Shown here: piece after piece, positions 11,041 through 20,204 of the stretch | Layout of the letters: each line of letters opens with the position of its first letter | Position numbering within the stretch: position 1 is the first letter of the stretch | Made by a program: the position numbers and the translations under genes | Notes under the pieces: generated by a model | What the model was told of the DNA's origin: nothing | The model's database searches: none | The model's input: only the letters and a program-made list of their open reading frames with translations | From: Branchipolynoe longqiensis | Taxonomy: Eukaryota > Annelida > Polychaeta > Phyllodocida > Polynoidae | Direction: 5' to 3' | Length of the DNA stretch: 64,000 nucleotides | Assembly (NCBI GenBank): GCA_030323885.1 | Contig: CM059190.1 | Coordinates: 107,599,590 to 107,663,589 of the forward strand

Positions 11041-11748
11041 CACTCCACAACAACCATTAGTACTCACCTGTCACTCACACGGTGAGGTAGTACTAGTACA
11101 CTAAGGCAGCCACCCACTGCACAATAAGTACCATTAGTACTCCCCTGTCACTCACACGGGGAGGTAGTACTAGTACACAAAGGCAGCCACCCACTCCACA
11201 ACAACCATTAGTTCTCACCTGTCACTCACATGGTGAGGTAGTACTAGTACACGAAGGCAGCCACCCATTCCACAATAAGTACCATTAGTACTCCCCTGTC
11301 ACTCACACGGGGAGGTAGTACTAGTACAGGAAGGCAGCCACCCACTCCACAATAAGTGCCATTAGTACTCCCCTGTCACTCACACGGGGAGGTAGTACTA
11401 GTACACAAAGGCAGCCACCCACTCCACAACAACCATTAGTACTCATCTGTCACTCACATGGTGAGGTAGTACTAGTACACGAAGGCAGCCACCCATTCCA
11501 CAATAAGTACCATTAGTACAGACCTGTCACTCACATGGGGAGGTAGTACTAGTACACGAAGGCAGCCACCCACTCCACAATAAGTACCATTAGTATTCCC
11601 CTGTCACTCACACGGGGAGGTAGTACTAGTACAGGAAGGCAGCCACCCACTCCACAATAAGTGCCATTAGTACTCCCCTGTCACTCACACGGGGAGGTAG
11701 TACTAGTACACGAAGGCAGCCACCCACTCCACAACAACCATTAGTACC
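11041..11748. repeat. 74/77-bp minisatellite of two unit types with paired hairpin stems
   Basis: Nine full units plus a partial one, in two types. Type A (74 bp) has ACAACAACCATTAG and the stem CTCACC...GGTGAG. Type B (77 bp) has ACAATAAGTACCATTAG and the stem CTCCCC...GGGGAG. Order by reading is A B A B B A B B B A. All units share the palindrome GTACTAGTAC and AGGCAGCCACCCA. Unit 6 reads CATC/GGTG (a G.T wobble); unit 7 (GACC/GGGG) breaks the stem. Confidence 0.93.
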
Positions 11749-11904
11749 CACATGCACACTAATGTGAGGTGGATGACAAACACTGCACACTGCATGACTA
11801 CTACATCACCACACCTGCACTACACCCACCATGTAGGAAGTCTTGTCGCATTTACAGTGCTGACTGACTTCATCTGGGCAAGTCATCAGGTGCTTGCCAA
11901 GAGG

Positions 11905-12185
11905 TTATGCATCCTAGCAACAACTGAGGTCTTAGCCGAATGCGTATTGATTTGTGATAACATAGACTCACTCATGGGAGCTTTATAGTGTTGCGCCACT
12001 GGGATACACACAATGTCCATGACATTCAACCAACTAGTCCTTGTCATATCCCAACACCAATCAACAGGCACTACAACAAGAGGTGTAAATAATATGTATT
12101 ACACCCATGACTCAACTAGGGATGAATCCCAGGATCTACCACATGAAGCCAGACACTCTACTGACTAGCCTATTTCATCGAACTG
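11905..12185 (-). mobile_element. tRNA-headed SINE, diverged minus-strand copy
   Basis: Read in reverse: the tail (CATCCTAGCAACAACTGAGG) is at 11908, the body (GGAGCTTTATAGTGTTGCGC, CAACTAGTCCTTGTCATATC) lies between 11978 and 12050, and the head (GACTCAACTAGGGATGAATC) is near 12110. Well diverged, so probably old. Confidence 0.65.
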
Positions 12186-12354
12186 CGTCCCTCATGTGTT
12201 GACCACCAGAGCCTGGCATTCAGTTGGCATTATGCTCAGACTCAGTGTTGATACCTTTGCATCTCAGTGTCGGTTCAAACCAATGTCTTGTTCAGCGCTG
12301 CCTGGGCACCTCACTGAGTCACTTACTTAGAATTATCCCAGAGAGTTGGTATGA
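12186..12354. other. short spacer, possible further SINE debris
   Basis: GCCTGGCATTCAGTTGGCAT and CGGTTCAAACCAATGTC recall SINE body pieces, but the alignment by eye is poor. Confidence 0.35.
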
Positions 12355-13105
12355 GGGTGAGTAACGTGCATTGCCTGATGGTAACTAGCATTACCTGGGG
12401 TAACCAGGGTTAGTGGGGGTAATCAGTGTTACAGAGCGTAACCAGCCTTACCACGAAGTAACCAGCGTTACTGAGGGTAATCAGCATTACCATGGAGTAA
12501 CCAGCATTACTGAGGGTAACCAGCATTACTGAGGGTAACCAGCATTACTGAGGGTAACCAGCCATACCACGGAGTAACCAGCATTACTGAGGGTAACCAG
12601 CGTTAGTGAGGGTAACCAGCCTTACCATGTAGTAACCAGCATTACTGAGGGTAACCAGCATTAGTGAGGGTAACCAGCCATACCACAGAGTAACCAGCAT
12701 TACTGAGGGTACCCAGCATTACTGAGGGTAACCAGCCTTACCATGGAGTAACCAGCGTTATTGAGGGTAACCAGCGTTAGTGAGGGTAACCAGCCTTACC
12801 ACGGAGTAACCAGCGTTACTGAGGGTAACCAGCATTACTGAGGGTAACCAGCATTAGTGAGGGTAACCAGCCTTACCATGGAGTAACCAGCATTAGTGAG
12901 GGTAACCAGCATTACTGAGGGTAACCAGCGTTACTGAGGGTAACCAGCATTACCACGGAGTAACCAGTGTTACTGAGGGTAACCATCATTACTGAGGGTA
13001 ACCAGTGTTACTGAGGGTAACCAGCATTACTGAGGGTAACCAGCGTTACCACGGAGTAACCAGCGTTAGTGAGGGTAACCAGCGTTATCACGGAGTAACC
13101 AGCGT
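12355..13105. repeat. 19-bp minisatellite (GAGGGTAACCAGCATTACT)n
   Basis: About 40 units of 19 bp. A recurrent variant inserts CCACGGAGTAACCAGC in place of TGAGGGTAACCAGC at irregular intervals. Each unit contains the palindromic GGTAACC or AGTAACC. No open frame of note. Confidence 0.95.
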
Positions 13106-13154
13106 TGTCGGGGGCGGGTTCTCTGACCGCTACTCCCTACACAACCCTGGATGA

Positions 13155-13354
13155 GAGTGGGCGGGACGGGTTCAAACCAATGACTTAAAATTTGGAACTA
13201 ATTGTTGCCTAACCTGGTACCCGGTATTACTAGGGACAGGCAAGGAGCAGTGGAATGAGGCAGACATTGTCCAGGGCTTACTCAATAAATGCATTAAAAA
13301 CAACAACTAACATATGACCTCATATGTTGCTAGGCGGTATAACCCTAATCAATC
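13155..13354 (+). mobile_element. SINE copy, variant subfamily (shared with 45.2 kb)
   Basis: Contains GGTTCAAACCAATGACTTAA, a diverged ACCTGGTACCCGGTATTACT, then GGCAAGGAGCAGTGGAATGA and AGACATTGTCCAGGGCTTAC. The last two segments replace the usual GGCTCAGTGTCAGGATAATG middle part. The same replacement occurs near 45.3 kb, so it is a subfamily. It ends with a diverged standard tail (CATATGTTGCTAGGCGGTAT). Confidence 0.65.
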
Positions 13355-13690
13355 CAGGACCGCGCCAAACAGTGCTCGGCTGACCTACATAAGACCATAC
13401 GTCGAGGTGTAATGTTGCCGCCTCTCCCCGCCAGGTGGCAGTCGGCGCACACCGGCCGGGGTGCAGCTAACAAGAACCACGCTGCCAGATCTGCGCGCTG
13501 TGTACATATTGAATCAAGCAGGGGCCCGATCATTCTCACTTTGCCCTGATTGCCTGCACCAAAGGCCGCCGGCAATCAGCGGGCTGGTGTCGGCCTGCCG
13601 CCTTATCCGCCCGGCACCCCTCCCGGCCGTCACCCGGCGAACTCCTGGCACCCCTCCCGGCCGTCACCCGCCGACACCCGGCCACCTCCC
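13355..13690. other. CpG-rich spacer with short C-rich repeat
   Basis: CpG-rich unique sequence; CACCCCTCCCGGCCGTCACC is repeated twice at 13614-13668. Nothing gene-like recognised. Confidence 0.5.
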
Positions 13691-14144
13691 GGTGTGGCGG
13701 TTTCAGCTCGTTCCCGTGCTCAGCCGTGTCCCGTTGCTTCTGCGCATGCGCGGATTTCGCATCAACTCGGGTCACCCGAGCCACTTATTGGCGCATGCGC
13801 ACATCCTACAAACTCGGGTCGAATAATCGAATACGCTCGGGTGGACAATTTTTTTTTTTTTTTAAATAACCGCTAAAAGTACAGCAAAATAGGATTTAAA
13901 GTATTTTATGATGGCCTAGTTTAGCTATATTCCCATTTCATTAATCTAAGTTATTCTTTTTTTGCACATGGCACGTGTATTTGTCGACTCCACTCGCCGT
14001 GTTCTATTTGAAATTCGGATGACCCGAGTCGCCCGGGTCATGTTAATCGATTACGGCCATGTTTTATTAGATTCTGACGCATGCGCAGAAGCGAGGGACA
14101 CGGCTGAGCACGGGAACGAGCTGAAACCGCCACACCGGTGTGGC
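13690..14144. mobile_element. foldback element with about 60-bp inverted ends
   Basis: 13691-13752 (GGTGTGGCGGTTTCAGCTCG, then TTCCCGTGCTCAGCCGTGTC, then GCTTCTGCGCATGCGC) is the near-exact reverse complement of 14083-14143. Further in, ACTCGGGTCACCCGAG at 13766 and GACCCGAGTCGCCCGGGTC at 14022 pair more loosely. The interior is AT-rich with a T tract at 13848-13863 and no coding sequence. Looks like a MITE whose right end was reused in the palindrome at 14070-14203. Confidence 0.7.
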
Positions 14145-14203
14145 CGTCTCAGCTGCCACAAGGCTGATTTGCCAAATGTCGCTTCTGCGCATGCGTCAGA
14201 ATC
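14070..14203. repeat. 134-bp imperfect palindrome
   Basis: The outer 25 bp are perfectly inverted: GATTCTGACGCATGCGCAGA at 14070 and its complement ending at 14203, with AGCGA/TCGCT next inside. The centre is the perfect 14-mer CCACACCGGTGTGG at 14130-14143. Between, the arms have diverged (GGGACACGGCTGAGCACGGG versus CAAGGCTGATTTGCCAAATG), so the two halves come from two related subfamilies. Confidence 0.85.
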
Positions 14204-14245
14204 CAACAGCGTCGTCTGCGCATGCGTCAAAACTGAGCCAGTCTC

Positions 14246-14470
14246 AAATATAAAAAAAGAAGGCCCCCCCCCAATAATTAAATAATCCTTCAGTAGGAAA
14301 TAGCACAAATACAAAAAGACTGATTAAAACAACCCCTCCCCCCAGCCAAGAAAAGATAAACGTACCCTTGAGATAGTCAAAATATAAAAAAAGAAGGCCC
14401 CCCCCAATAATTAAATAATCCTTCAGTAGGAAATAGCACAAATACAAAAAGACTGATTAAAACAATCCCT
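14246..14470. repeat. tandem duplication, about 132-bp period
   Basis: AAATATAAAAAAAGAAGGCC followed by a C tract, AATAATTAAATAATCCTTCA and AGACTGATTAAAACAA appears twice, offset by about 132 bp. No gene seen. Confidence 0.9.
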
Positions 14471-14477
14471 CCCCCAC

Positions 14478-14700
14478 GACATTTAGCAAATCAGCCTTGT
14501 GGCAGCTGAGACGGCCACAATCTGCAGTCTCCATTCGTCACTCGAATCCGCGCATGCGCAGAAACGACATTTGGCAAATCAGCCTTGTGGCAGCTGAGAC
14601 GGCCACACCGGCACCCCGTCCCCGCCGTCACCCGGCCACCTCCCGGCGGCCATTCCCCGCCGTCTCCCGACTGCACCCCGCGCCCCGACGCGCCACCCCA
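14478..14700. mobile_element. GCATGCGC-element debris, two half copies
   Basis: CGACATTTAGCAAATCAGCC at 14478 and CGACATTTGGCAAATCAGCC at 14564 each continue into TTGTGGCAGCTGAGACGGCC. They match the right half of the palindrome at 14.1-14.2 kb in reverse orientation, with a CGCGCATGCGCAGAA end at 14548. C-rich CpG sequence follows to 14700. Confidence 0.65.
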
Positions 14701-14701
14701 C

Positions 14702-15035
14702 TTTGGTGTTTGTTAGTTGGAGCTTTATCTCCTGGCAACATCTAAGGTCATATTAGGACTGGTATTGACATGTGACAGTGCGCACTCACAGCAACTTTTA
14801 TAGTGCTGCCCCACTGAGAGACCTGGCTGCCAGCAGCATGATCCGATATCCCATACAGTCACATTATCCTGATACTGTCCTAACCAGTCCTTGTCCTATC
14901 CTATTAATGCTGAGCGCCTGGCTAGGAAGCGACAAGTGTCAATTTTAGAAGGCATTGTTTTGACTTGACCGGGAATTGAACCCCGATCTCCCGCGTCCGG
15001 TACTTGGCCAGCATGTGTAATAAGGGTTGTGAGCA
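14702..15035 (-). mobile_element. tRNA-headed SINE, full-length minus copy
   Basis: In reverse order: A-rich tail (TTTGGTGTTTGTTAGTTGG), CTCCTGGCAACATCTAAGGT, AACTTTTATAGTGCTGCCCC, CGATATCCCATACAGTCACA, CTATCCTATTAATGCTGAGC, AAGCGACAAGTGTCAATTTT, then the head with GACTTGACCGGGAATTGAAC (B box) and GATCTCCCGCGTCC. One of the best preserved copies. Confidence 0.88.
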
Positions 15036-15187
15036 GTGTTTACTTGACAACCCACAGTGACCTGCAGGTGACGAGCAGACGCTGGCCGAAACCAGCTCTG
15101 TTAACGTGTTACTGACACATGCACGAATGAGATCGGAATCGGCCAAGACAAAGACGTGCCTAGTGACGAGATGAATGGATTTGTTTG

Positions 15188-15470
15188 TTATGCCAGGTAC
15201 ACACCTACCGTTTATCCGCACCCATCTACCGTTTACGATCTAAAACTGCCCGTTTCACGCACAAAAATCGCTAGGTGTGCGCTCCCCGCGCACACCTAGT
15301 GATTGTGATTCAGGACTAAAAACTCAGTTTTAGGGCTAAAACGGGCCGATTACGATTGCGATTCGAGATTCGAAAAATGAATCGGCCCATTTTCAGTTTT
15401 AAGCGGGTCAGGTCGAGTCGCGAGTTTTAGTGTGCGAATCGTATACAGTAGGTGTGTACTTGGCATTAGT
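15188..15470 (+). mobile_element. MITE-A copy 3, complete
   Basis: Left TIR ATGCCAGGTACACACCTACC at 15191; right end ACAGTAGGTGTGTACTTGGC ends near 15466; TA flank on both sides (15190-15191, 15467-15468). An internal hairpin is strong: CTAGGTGTGCGC, TCCCC, GCGCACACCTAG at 15271-15299. Same orientation as the 7.35 kb copy. Confidence 0.9.
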
Positions 15471-15481
15471 TTCGTTGTACC

Positions 15482-15715
15482 GACCCCTGACAGTACACAC
15501 TCGTTGCAACTTTATAGTGCTTCCCCACTGTGAGACTGAGCCGCCAGACCCTCGAGTCAATATTCCAGTCAATAGTCCTAGCTCTATCATATTAAGACAA
15601 AGTGGCAGTCTAGTTTGCGGCAAATATAAATATTGGTCATTGGTTGCCTCAGTTGGAGTTTGGACCCGTGGCCTCCCACACAGGAGATGCAGTCAGTCTT
15701 CTTACTGATTTAGCA
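15482..15715 (-). mobile_element. SINE, diverged minus copy
   Basis: Contains GACAGTACACACTCGTTGCA, ACTTTATAGTGCTTCCCCAC and, at the head end, GGTCATTGGTTGCCTCAGTT. The middle is strongly diverged or deleted. Confidence 0.65.
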
Positions 15716-15965
15716 TCCCATCCTGGTGGTTTTATAGGGATGCCCCAATAGGATGCCATGCTGCTTGCACCACGATCCGATATACCACTCGGTGCCATCA
15801 TCCTGACTATTCGGGCCAACCAGTCTTTAGGTCGACCTGGTGGTTCAGGGCACCGGATAACGGCTAACGACAAGTACAGCTTTGTAAGGTTTTGAATTTG
15901 ACTTAGCTGGGAACAGAGCCCTCGACCTACCGGGCGCTCTACCCATTCGGCTACCCCTTGGCCTG
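15716..15965 (-). mobile_element. SINE, second minus copy in tandem
   Basis: TTTTATAGGGATGCCCCAAT, ACGATCCGATATACCACTCG, CCAACCAGTCTTTAGGTCGA, ACGACAAGTACAGCTTTGTA and a head ending CGGGCGCTCTACCCATTCGG CTACC, which still resembles a tRNA A-box region in reverse. Adjacent to the previous copy in the same orientation. Confidence 0.7.
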
Positions 15966-16046
15966 TGTCAGAGGGAGGCTGCAGTGGACACCTAGTCGAA
16001 CATGTCGGGGTCACGCACCATGTGACAGGAAACAGCCCTGGGCCAT

Positions 16047-16112
16047 GCCTGACACCCCCCCCCCCCCATACATACACACACACACACACACACACGCGCG
16101 CGCGCACACGCT
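16047..16112. repeat. C tract plus (CA)n(CG)n microsatellite
   Basis: Twelve or so C's, then ACATACACACACACACACAC and GCGCGCGCGC. The alternating purine-pyrimidine run is a Z-DNA candidate. Confidence 0.95.
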
Positions 16113-16454
16113 TCCCTGCCAGCCCGGCCTCATCACGCATGCGCCGTATGATCTCCAGACCATCCAGGATCGGGGTGGGCGATAATGGGCAGAATGTGAA
16201 CCTTGCCACGTGTTCATCTCACCAAATCCCTCAGATCTTAATGGTCACCCATCAGATACAAAATACTTTTTTTTGCGGCTTCTCTTTTAAAAATGTATTT
16301 AGTTAGTTAAAAGCTCTGCCGGCCTGTCACAGTGGCTACGCTTGGCCCGATCACTTCACGCTTGGCCCGATCACTTCACGAGTTGGCTTCCAGCATTTCC
16401 GGTTATCAGAACGAGGCTGCCATTGCAACGGCGCCTCATCTCGGATTCTCGCAG

Positions 16455-16830
16455 CTGGCCACCCACCACCCACCACCCACTCATCCACCCATCCTCACCA
16501 CCACACACCCACATACCCACAAACCCACTCCCACACGGTGTAACCCGTGGCAATGATGCGCGCATGTGCTTGGAGATTGTGACCAGATGTGAGGGGCTGC
16601 ATCGGCCGAGCTCTTCTCGCTGGTTCCCGGGGTTGGAATTATTCTGGGCGGACATGTGGTTTCTGCAGAGTGACCGCCTGCACCGCCCCACAGAGAACGT
16701 GATGCACACTCTCCCAGCACAGGTATGCCTCGAAACTGCCCCTCCCCACCCCCACCCCACCCCCACTCATCCCCGCCCCCACTCATCCCGCCTCCACCTC
16801 CCCGCCCCCACTCCCTCATACACGCTGCAT
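16455..16830. repeat. C-rich low-complexity blocks
   Basis: Two CCACC/CACACCC-rich stretches (16457-16535 and 16736-16815) separated by about 200 bp of unique sequence. No gene recognised. Confidence 0.75.
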
Positions 16831-16984
16831 CAGCACCGTTACGCTCCCACAGTTCAAAATGAAATCACCCCGCCCCACGAAAAAAAACCCACTCATATTT
16901 CATCCAAATCTGCGATGTAGCCCGCCTCCCTCCTGAGGCCACACATAAATAACTACTCCAACCTCTCACCATTCCTTCTCGTTT

Positions 16985-17285
16985 ATTTATTTAGCAAGTC
17001 ACATTTTGTTAATATAGTAATATTAAAGCTCTGTAGTTCGTTGAAAAGCATCATGAGCAGAACCAAACCACTCACTGATACAGAGAAGAAATTGTAAGTA
17101 AATTTCAAAGTGAAGCATATCATGTCGAGTGTTTCGATGTTCACACCAACATTAATTTTAAATGTTTTCCTTTCAAATCTCTCCAAAGCCGACCTTTCGC
17201 TTTTAAAATACAATTTATTTCGAATTGGAGGAAAGTAGTTTATAGTGACCAACTCATCATATCTTGTAGGCAATCACTTGAATCA
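16985..17285 (+). repeat. AT-rich interspersed repeat family, diverged copy
   Basis: Shares, with many mismatches, the order of motifs seen at 19.4, 33.6 and 60.4 kb (for example TTTCAAATCTCTCCAAAG against TTCAAATATCTCCGAAG). A 96-codon minus-strand frame lies here but lacks an ATG at its start and is explained by the repeat. Confidence 0.4.
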
Positions 17286-17305
17286 GGTGAAGGCAACAAA
17301 GTATA

Positions 17306-17494
17306 TACAGTAAAACCTCTCTAAATCGACCGACCTTGGGACCGACTGTAACTTGTAAGTGGTCCATTTAGGGAGGTGATCGGCTTAGGGAGTTATAATA
17401 TAGTTACAATGGTACTGTTGGGACCCAAATAAAGCGATCGATATAGGGAAGGGGTCAATCTGTGGAGGTGGTCGGTTAAGGAGGTTTTACTGTA
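17306..17494. mobile_element. pogo/Tigger-like MITE, 185 bp
   Basis: Ends CAGTAAAACCTCTCTAAATC (17308) and GGAGGTTTTACTG (ending 17492), flanked by TA on both sides. The CAGTRAAACCTC terminus and TA target are typical of pogo-type Tc1/mariner MITEs found in many animals. The interior is non-coding and itself repeats the GGTCGG/GATCGG theme in inverted form. Confidence 0.82.
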
Positions 17495-17889
17495 TGTATA
17501 ATTATAATAAATTCAATTAAACTTGAACGGAGCTAATGCTTGCACGTCAACAGGACGCGGCATTGTATTTCCACCCCCATCCCCTCACATCCCCCACCCA
17601 CCCTCAGACACCCCCACCCGCACACACATCACACAAACACAGTGTGACAGGTTCAGTGCGGTCTGTGACAGGTTCAGTGCGGCCTGTCGGGGTCTCTAAA
17701 ACTCCACACTTGGTTTGTGCGTGATCTACGTGAAGGAGTCTCATTAGGGAGGGCCCACCAAGTCGCACTCAGCTGAGGTGACGCGGAGATGCTGCAGGAG
17801 TCAGCGCGGGCAGATGGAGCGCTGATTGGGTCCAATTAGCGCCCGCCGGGTCCTGCCGCCCCGCCGCCCTCACATGAAGGCTGAATGCG

Positions 17890-18319
17890 GCCAAGTGAGC
17901 CTGGTTCCCGCGCATTTGTGCTATTTGAGCCTGGTTCCTGTCAGTTTGCACTGATGATGTTATTGTTAAATCATCAGGGTTGCGGTAATCGAGCCTGGTT
18001 CCTGATGGTTTGATTTAACAGTGCAGATAAATAATCAGGCTTGCGCTAATAATCCGGTTTGTGCTATTTGAACCTGGTTCCTGTCAGTTTGCACTGATGA
18101 TATTAAATCAGTAAGGTTGTGCTAATAGTGCTGATAGATGACGAGGCTTGTGCTGAGCCTGCTTCCCGACAGTTTGAGCTCATAATAATGATCATGTTTT
18201 TGCTAACTCAGTAACTGGGCCTGGTTCCTGGCGCTTTGACCTAACACATAGTAACGGTGTTGTTAGATAATTCAGATTGCGCTAACTGACCCTGGTTCCC
18301 GGCAGTTTGATCTAATGGT
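17890..18319. repeat. degenerate copies of the 57-bp repeat
   Basis: GAGCCTGGTTCC(C/T)G followed by (T/G)CAGTTTG recurs irregularly every 55-75 bp with diverged linkers, leading into the homogeneous array to the right. It looks like the old edge of that array. Confidence 0.75.
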
Positions 18320-18665
18320 GTTGTTAATACAGTTTGTGCTAACTGAGCCTGGTTCCCAGTGGTTTTATCTAACGGTGTTGTTAATACAGTTTGTGCTAAC
18401 TGAGCCTGGTTCCCGGCAGTTTTATCTATCGGTGTTGTTAATACAGTTTGTGCTAACTGAGCCTGGTTTCCGGTGGTTTTATCTAACGGTGTTGTTAATA
18501 CAGTTTGTGCTAACTGAGCCTGGTTCCCGGCGGTTTTATCTATCGGTGTTGTTAATACAGTTTGTGCTAACTGAGCCTGGTTCCCAGTGGTTTTATCTAA
18601 CGGTGTTGTTAATACAGTTTGTGCTAACTGAGCCTGGTTCCCAGCGGTTTGTCCTGATGGCGGTC
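18320..18665. repeat. 57-bp minisatellite in 114-bp dimers
   Basis: Six units of GTTGTTAATACAGTTTGTGC then TAACTGAGCCTGGTTCCC. Linkers alternate strictly between TTTTATCTAACGGT and TTTTATCTATCGGT, a two-unit higher-order repeat. The 57-bp period is 3 x 19, so the plus strand is open (LLIQFVLTEPGS repeat). It lies directly inside the putative intron that starts at 18693 on the minus strand. Confidence 0.92.
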
Positions 18666-18693
18666 AGCAGCTACTAGCAGTGTTCACACTTAC

Positions 18694-18785
18694 CTAAGGC
18701 TAGCGATGCGGGCAGACACAGGACGACCAGGACGAGACGTAACAAGATGGCGCTCAGCTCCATCGTGAAGGCACCGGGCGGGGGG
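18694..18785 (-). CDS. first coding exon of a secreted or membrane protein (partial)
   Basis: On the minus strand an ATG at 18763 has a strong Kozak context (ACG before, G after). The 23 codons that follow encode a textbook signal peptide: MELSAILLR, hydrophobic LVLVVLCL, and a PASLA-L cleavage region. Reading ends in TTAG followed by GTAAGTGT, a consensus 5' splice site, at 18693/18692, leaving phase 1, usual for secreted modular proteins. Upstream, TTGTTCTCTTTGCAG could be a 3' splice site at 18786, making a 92-nt exon, but it lies in a short repeat whose other units lack AG. The mature protein must be encoded further left on the minus strand or outside the window; I found no matching exon. 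The downstream intron would contain the 57-bp array. Confidence 0.5.
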
Positions 18786-18925
18786 CTGCAAAGAGAACAA
18801 GGCGTCAATTAAACAGCGCAAACAGAACAAGGTGCAGTAAAACAGAACAAGGCATCAGTCAAACAGCGCAAACAGAACAAGGCGTCAGTTAAACAGGGCA
18901 AACAGAACAAGGCAACGTTGGAGGC
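18786..18925. repeat. about 30-bp minisatellite (AAACAGAACAAGGCGTCA)n
   Basis: Five irregular units of GCAAACAGAACAAGGCGTCA plus GTTAAACAGC. The unit nearest the exon has mutated CAAACAG to CAAAGAG, which creates the pyrimidine-CAG acceptor-like signal on the minus strand. Confidence 0.88.
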
Positions 18926-18984
18926 TATGTTTGAAAAACAAGGCGTTGTTGCTCAAAGACTTTGGTGACCATCAACTAAGAATT

Positions 18985-19352
18985 ACTGCCGATGAGGTGA
19001 ACAAAAGTTTCGGTGAAGCATTCTTCAATAGGGGAGGAGGTGGGAGGGTGGCTGAATAACTGTTATACATGTACAAAAGATGCACAAAACAAAGCACACA
19101 CACAATCTGTGAAAATGTTCTGTGAAGCATTCTTCAATATGGGAGGAGGTGGTGTTGGGGGGGGGGGGGCTGAATACCGGTTATAGATGTACAAAAGATG
19201 CACAAAGCAAAACACACACAATCTGTGAGAATGTTCGGTGAAGCATTCTTCAGTGCGGGAGAGGGTTGGGGGGGGGGGCGGGGCGGGGGCTGAATACCGG
19301 TTATAGATGCACAAAAGATGCACAAAACAAAACACACCCACTCTGTGAAAAT
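18985..19352. repeat. about 112-bp tandem repeat, 3 units
   Basis: GGTGAAGCATTCTTCAATA, a G-rich run (9-10 G's in units 2 and 3), GCTGAATACCGGTTATAGAT, GTACAAAAGATGCACAAAAC and CACACAATCTGTGAAAATG, three times. The G tract length varies between units. Confidence 0.92.
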
Positions 19353-19399
19353 GAAGGAACGCTCAGCTGAGGTTGAAACCAGCTCCTTCTGCCTTCCTT

Positions 19400-19738
19400 T
19401 AAACTTCAGTTAAAGCCGCATAGTCCGATTAAACATCAACGTCTCAAAACCAAAACAATCATCCAGATTTGATTCTACATATCTAACTTAGATACGGATG
19501 CACTTATTAATCATGTGTTGCTGCATAGAAGGGAATACTGAGTCAATGTTGAAACCTGTTAGTGGTGAAGCCAATGGCGTCCAAATTTCAACAGGCATAC
19601 CATTAATTTATTTGTCGTGTCTTCACTTCTAATGTCTCCAAATTTAGCCACTTATAATAAACGTTACTTCAAACTCAAGTAGATTATTATCTTCAGTACA
19701 ATGTAATTATCTAATTAAAGGGACTAAACTTCAAGGCA
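19400..19738 (+). repeat. AT-rich interspersed repeat family, copy
   Basis: Order of motifs: TTAAAGCCGCATAGTCCGAT, ATTTGATTCTACATATCTAA, TGTTGCTGCATAGAAGGGAA, TTGAAACCTGTTAGTGGTGA, CACTTCTAATGTCTCCAAAT, ACTTCAAACTCAAGTAGATT. The same order occurs at 60.4 kb and 33.6 kb. No coding sequence. Family unknown to me. Confidence 0.7.
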
Positions 19739-19790
19739 TCGGACTAGGCAACTTTATTTGTATCATTAACTATCATTTAGTGTCAACACC

Positions 19791-20204
19791 ATGGTGAAAG
19801 GAGGGCGCCCGGGGCTCCTCCAGGGAGGAGGAGCCCCAAACCTCCTCCAGGGAGGAGGAGCCTCAAACCTCCTGCAGGGAGGAGGAGCCCCAAACCTCCT
19901 CCAAGGAGGAGGAGCCCCAAACCTCCTGCAGGGAGGAGCCCCAAACCTCCTGCAGGGAGGAGGAGCCCCAAACCTCCTGCAGGGAGGAGGAGCCTCAAAC
20001 CTCCTGCAGGGAGGAGGAGCCCCAAACTTCCTCCAGGGAGGAGCAGCCCCAAACCTCCTGCAGGGAGGAGGAGCCCCAACCCCCCTGCTGGGAGGAGCAG
20101 CCCCAAACCTCCTGCAGGGAGGAGGAGCCCCAAACCTCCTCCAGGGAGGAGGAACCCCAAACCTCCTCCAGGGAGGAGGAGCCCCAAACCTCCTCCAGTA
20201 ACGA
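19791..20204 (+). repeat. 27-bp minisatellite with an ATG-started open frame
   Basis: About 15 units of GGAGGAGGAGCCCCAAACCT plus CCTGCAG. The period is 3 x 9, so a 136-codon plus-strand frame (MVKGGRPG then LLQGGGAPN repeats) is open, ending in TAA right after the last unit; its ATG sits in a perfect ACCATGG. The minus strand is equally open (GGGLGLLLPA). The unit folds as CCTCC-TGCAG-GGAGG. Probably non-coding, though the frame boundaries coincide neatly with the array. Confidence 0.9.

Noticed and set aside
16985..17273. 96-codon minus frame with a coding-like look
   Set aside because: It starts without ATG and the region aligns, loosely, to a dispersed AT-rich repeat.
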